Assembly: GCF_004027225.2 (NCBI RefSeq)
Contig: NC_044278.2
Location: 3,286,001-3,350,000, forward strand
Direction: 5' to 3'
From: Strigops habroptila
Lineage: Eukaryota > Chordata > Aves > Psittaciformes > Psittacidae
Length of the DNA stretch: 64,000 nucleotides
Below, piece by piece: positions 61,437-64,000 of this stretch. The stretch's first letter is position 1. Each line of letters starts with the position of its first letter. The position numbers and the translations under genes were made by a program. The notes under the pieces were generated by a model. The model was not told the origin of the DNA and searched no databases. It worked only from the letters and a program-made list of their open reading frames with translations.

Positions 61437-64000
61437 GTGAGCCCGGGGGGCTGCGCGACGGGGGCAGCGGGGAGGGCGGGCGGGGGGGGGCCGGGTTGTG
61501 CTCGGGCACCTTGCCCTCAGGTAGCGGAGGAGGGCCGGGCCCGCGGGCACGGGTCCCTCGGCGCGGAGGGGGAGCCGCCCGCCCTGCCGTGCCCGCCGGA
61601 GGCGCGGCGGAGCGCAGCCAGGCGCTGCACGCCGAGGGGCGGCGGGGCCGGGCTGAGCCGTGCCGTGCCCCGCTCCGCCGGCCGGGCCGCCGCCTTCGCC
61701 CTTCCCCGGCGCGCCCGCGGGCATTAACGGCCGGCACAGCCCTAAGGGCTCCGCATTCCCTCGGCTCCTGGTGCTCCCTCCAAGGGCCGGGGCGCGGATT
61801 GCTGCCGCGTATCTCCCCGGAACTTTAAGGGCCCCTCTCAGAGCGGGGATGGGGCGCGGGGTGTGCTGCTTGCCGCGGTTCCCCGGTGAAAGGGGTTTCC
61901 ACGGGTGACGGTGACGGTGACGGTGCGGCCGTAGCTGCTCTTACGCGACCCGGTGCATGGGCTGTGGTCGCTGCAAGGTAAGGGCAGTGAAATCTCACCT
62001 CGCAGGGCGTGAAGTGACTCATTTCAGGGCCGAGTGGGTGATCTTTCTCCTGTCTTCCTCCCGGTCTCGAGGGAAGCTGCAGGATGGGCCCCCACAGCTG
62101 GCAGCAGGAGCCCGCGTTCTTGGGGCACCCCGGTGTGAGGGGGGGAAGCGATACTTGTGCACCCTCCCCTCCTGGCTCTTGGGGTTTGCCGTGAAGTTCT
62201 GCTAACAGATAACGAGTAATCGTGTAGGTGATGTTTTATGGCGTGTTCCCATAATTGTGTAGCTGTCGTTAGTTTAACATGTGGCATTGTTCCTTACGGG
62301 TGTCAATGCCAGGCAGGCAGCGTGCAGAAATAAAGACGCTGTAGCAAGAACTACACAAAAGGGTGAGTGGTGGGTTTTGGTTTTTTGCTCTCCCCTTTAC
62401 CCCTTCCCCCTGCCCCCCCCTTCTTTTTTCCCAACATTGGACTTGTAGCATTGTTGTTAACAGTGTTACTGAAGTAGCAGTAAGTTTAACTAGAGAACCA
62501 GAAGGTTGTTCAGGTAAGATAGTTATGTGTAGTACTTAAGTGGTTCTGTGTGGTCAGGAGTACTTCAGGTGCTGGTGAGCAAGCATGCCCCCCAAATTAC
62601 TACATGCAGTTCTTGATTCAGAACACTTGCAGGTAGTAAGTGGGAGCCTTTTCCAGATTTAGGGTGGAAGGAGTAACAGTGTCCCAACCCCATGCTGCAA
62701 TGCTCTTCAAACAAAACTGTATTTGCTGACTTAGTTTCTGCCTGTACTTCTGACATCGCTATGACTAATTTTTGTTGTAAAGTCTGCCAGAGCACTTTCC
62801 TAATGGTTTGGCTGTTGAGTCTTTCATAGCCAGGTCTGCAAAGCAGATAGTTACAGTCGAAAAGTCCTAAACCCAGCTCATCCTAGCCTGTTTGCTGAGG
62901 CTGCTTGCAGGCACTGAAGCAATTGGGGCAGAGGAGTGTCTGTCTACAAGTCAAGATCCTACCACACAAAGGTGTCCACTGTGCTTTCTTTCTTGCTAAC
63001 TTGCAGCCGAGGTTAGTAATCTCATTTATCTGTACGATACAGGCGTTCTGCCAGCTGGGGAAACAGTGAAGAACTGGAGAGAGCACCTTTAGTGTTTTTG
63101 TTTAGAAACAGAAAGGGAATAAATTTTTTCAAGAGAATGGTTTAGTAGGACAAGCGGAAAATCAGGACTCTCAGGTGCTCAAGGTCATGCAGCAAAAAGT
63201 AAAAACCATTAAAGGATGATGTGCAACAGGAAAGTTGTTGCCTTCTTAATTCCAGGTGAAATAATTAGAAGAACTTAAACTTTGTATGCACAGATACCTG
63301 GACACTGTTCGTGATACGGTTTGTCTGGACGTTCTGAGTTGCCTTTTGGGGATATATAAAACCTGTGCTGTTGAAATTGAAAGTGCTTTTGTGTGCAGGA
63401 GAAAAGAAAAACAGCTTAAACTTTTCAGTCTTACTTGTGGTGTGCATTGTGGTGTGGATATCTTTATGATACCATTACTTGGAAGTTTCTGTGAGGTATT
63501 CATGATGTTAAGAGGTTGGGAAGGTAATGTTCCTCTCAGTCTGGATGGGAAAAGTATGCTTCTGTGAACATGTGTTTTCTAGGAGCTCTTTAATAGAGAG
63601 ACATGTTGGAGCTTTTTCTTAACTAATGTGCTGCAAGTGTTGAATTTTTGTGTAAAGGGAGGTGGAGGGAAGGAGTTGAAGCATAGAAGAGTTAGTCCCT
63701 TGTGTATACTTAGACTTGATTGTTTTGTTCAGATCTCTACGAAATAACCCAGCAAAAGGATGCAAATGGCTGAAGTATTTGGCTGTGACAAATAAGAATA
63801 TTTTCTCATCCTTTTTCCTGGATCCAGTATAGTTATAATCTGCTTGGTAAGGAGATTGTGGATCCTGAGATTAAGTCTTGATCTAGTCTCTCTCTTTTCT
63901 TCCCTCCTCTGGTGTGGTTAGATCCTGAGAAGAGAGGGCAGCATGAGGGCATTTTGTACTGCCATTGCCTGGTTTTTATGCGATTTCATCTGCGTTACCC
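61437..64000 (+). other. PTGFRN: PTGFRN intron 1 (start only)
   Basis: The stretch follows the GTGAGC donor and reaches the window end without an Ig-domain exon. It starts CpG-rich, includes a GGTGAC tandem run at 61904-61925 and becomes AT-rich after about 62.2 kb. No transposable element is recognised. Confidence 0.6.
61904..61925. repeat. (GGTGAC)n tandem repeat
   Basis: About 3.7 exact copies of the hexamer GGTGAC at the edge of the CpG island. Confidence 0.9.

Larger units (their letters stand above)
60620..61880. promoter_or_regulatory. PTGFRN: CpG island covering PTGFRN exon 1
   Basis: CpG density and GC content rise sharply from about 60.6 kb and fall off after about 61.9 kb, the only large island in the window. 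It holds the first exon of the downstream gene near its centre. Very long open frames on both strands (up to 399 codons) are a by-product of GC richness, where stop codons are rare, and are not called as genes. Confidence 0.85.

Noticed and set aside
60633-61727. 364-codon plus-strand frame through the first exon of PTGFRN
   Set aside because: It uses a different frame from the signal peptide and crosses the splice donor. The composition is repetitive and low in complexity.
60538-61737. 399-codon minus-strand frame
   Set aside because: It lies wholly in the CpG island, is extremely rich in A, P, G and R, overlaps long frames on the other strand, and has no domain. GC richness explains it.
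1-64000. CRISPR arrays, operons or other prokaryotic systems
   Set aside because: The window is vertebrate genomic DNA with spliced genes and CR1 repeats. No regularly spaced repeat array is present.

Overview
The window is vertebrate nuclear DNA and almost certainly from a bird. It carries several CR1 LINE copies, three of which keep the avian CR1 3' end (repeated ATTCTATG units read on the minus strand). It also has one complete solo LTR of the avian ERVL type, and compact introns. The species cannot be named from the sequence. The young CR1 and ERVL types fit Neoaves, but that is an inference.

Two genes are supported, both on the plus strand. The first, at 3803-13986, is a complete five-exon CD2 gene, a T/NK-cell adhesion receptor. 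It splices in frame, with every junction in phase 1, to a predicted 306-residue protein: signal peptide, a V-type Ig domain without the usual disulfide, a C2-type Ig domain with two disulfides, one membrane span and a short proline-rich tail. The second is a 61-bp coding first exon at 61376-61436 inside a strong CpG island. It encodes a signal peptide and ends in phase 1. Its form and its place downstream of CD2, in the same orientation as in the mammalian CD58-IGSF3-CD2-PTGFRN order, point to exon 1 of PTGFRN. The rest of that gene lies beyond the window.

Layout: 1-3802 is the 5' flank of CD2, with an unusual pair of overlapping perfect hairpins at 220-292. 3803-13986 is CD2, with a CR1 copy in intron 3. 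13987 to about 14875 is the 3'UTR and poly(A) signal. About 15.4-15.7 kb holds a cluster of GATA-type motifs that could be a T-cell enhancer or locus control element. From there to about 60.6 kb is roughly 45 kb without a convincing coding exon. It contains CR1 fragments of several ages, an ERVL solo LTR (32862-33478), MIR-like remnants, several perfect inverted repeats, and two stretches (about 31.4-32.3 kb and 37.1-37.7 kb) that look like conserved non-coding DNA. About 60.6-61.9 kb is the PTGFRN CpG island and promoter, followed by its first intron to the end.

I found no previously undescribed multi-gene system. The observations most worth checking are the twin hairpins at 220-292, the 15-bp-stem hairpin at 39127-39174, the short CD2 tail without the GYF-binding PPPGHR motifs of human CD2, the GATA cluster 3' of CD2, and the candidate conserved elements in the gene-free interval.
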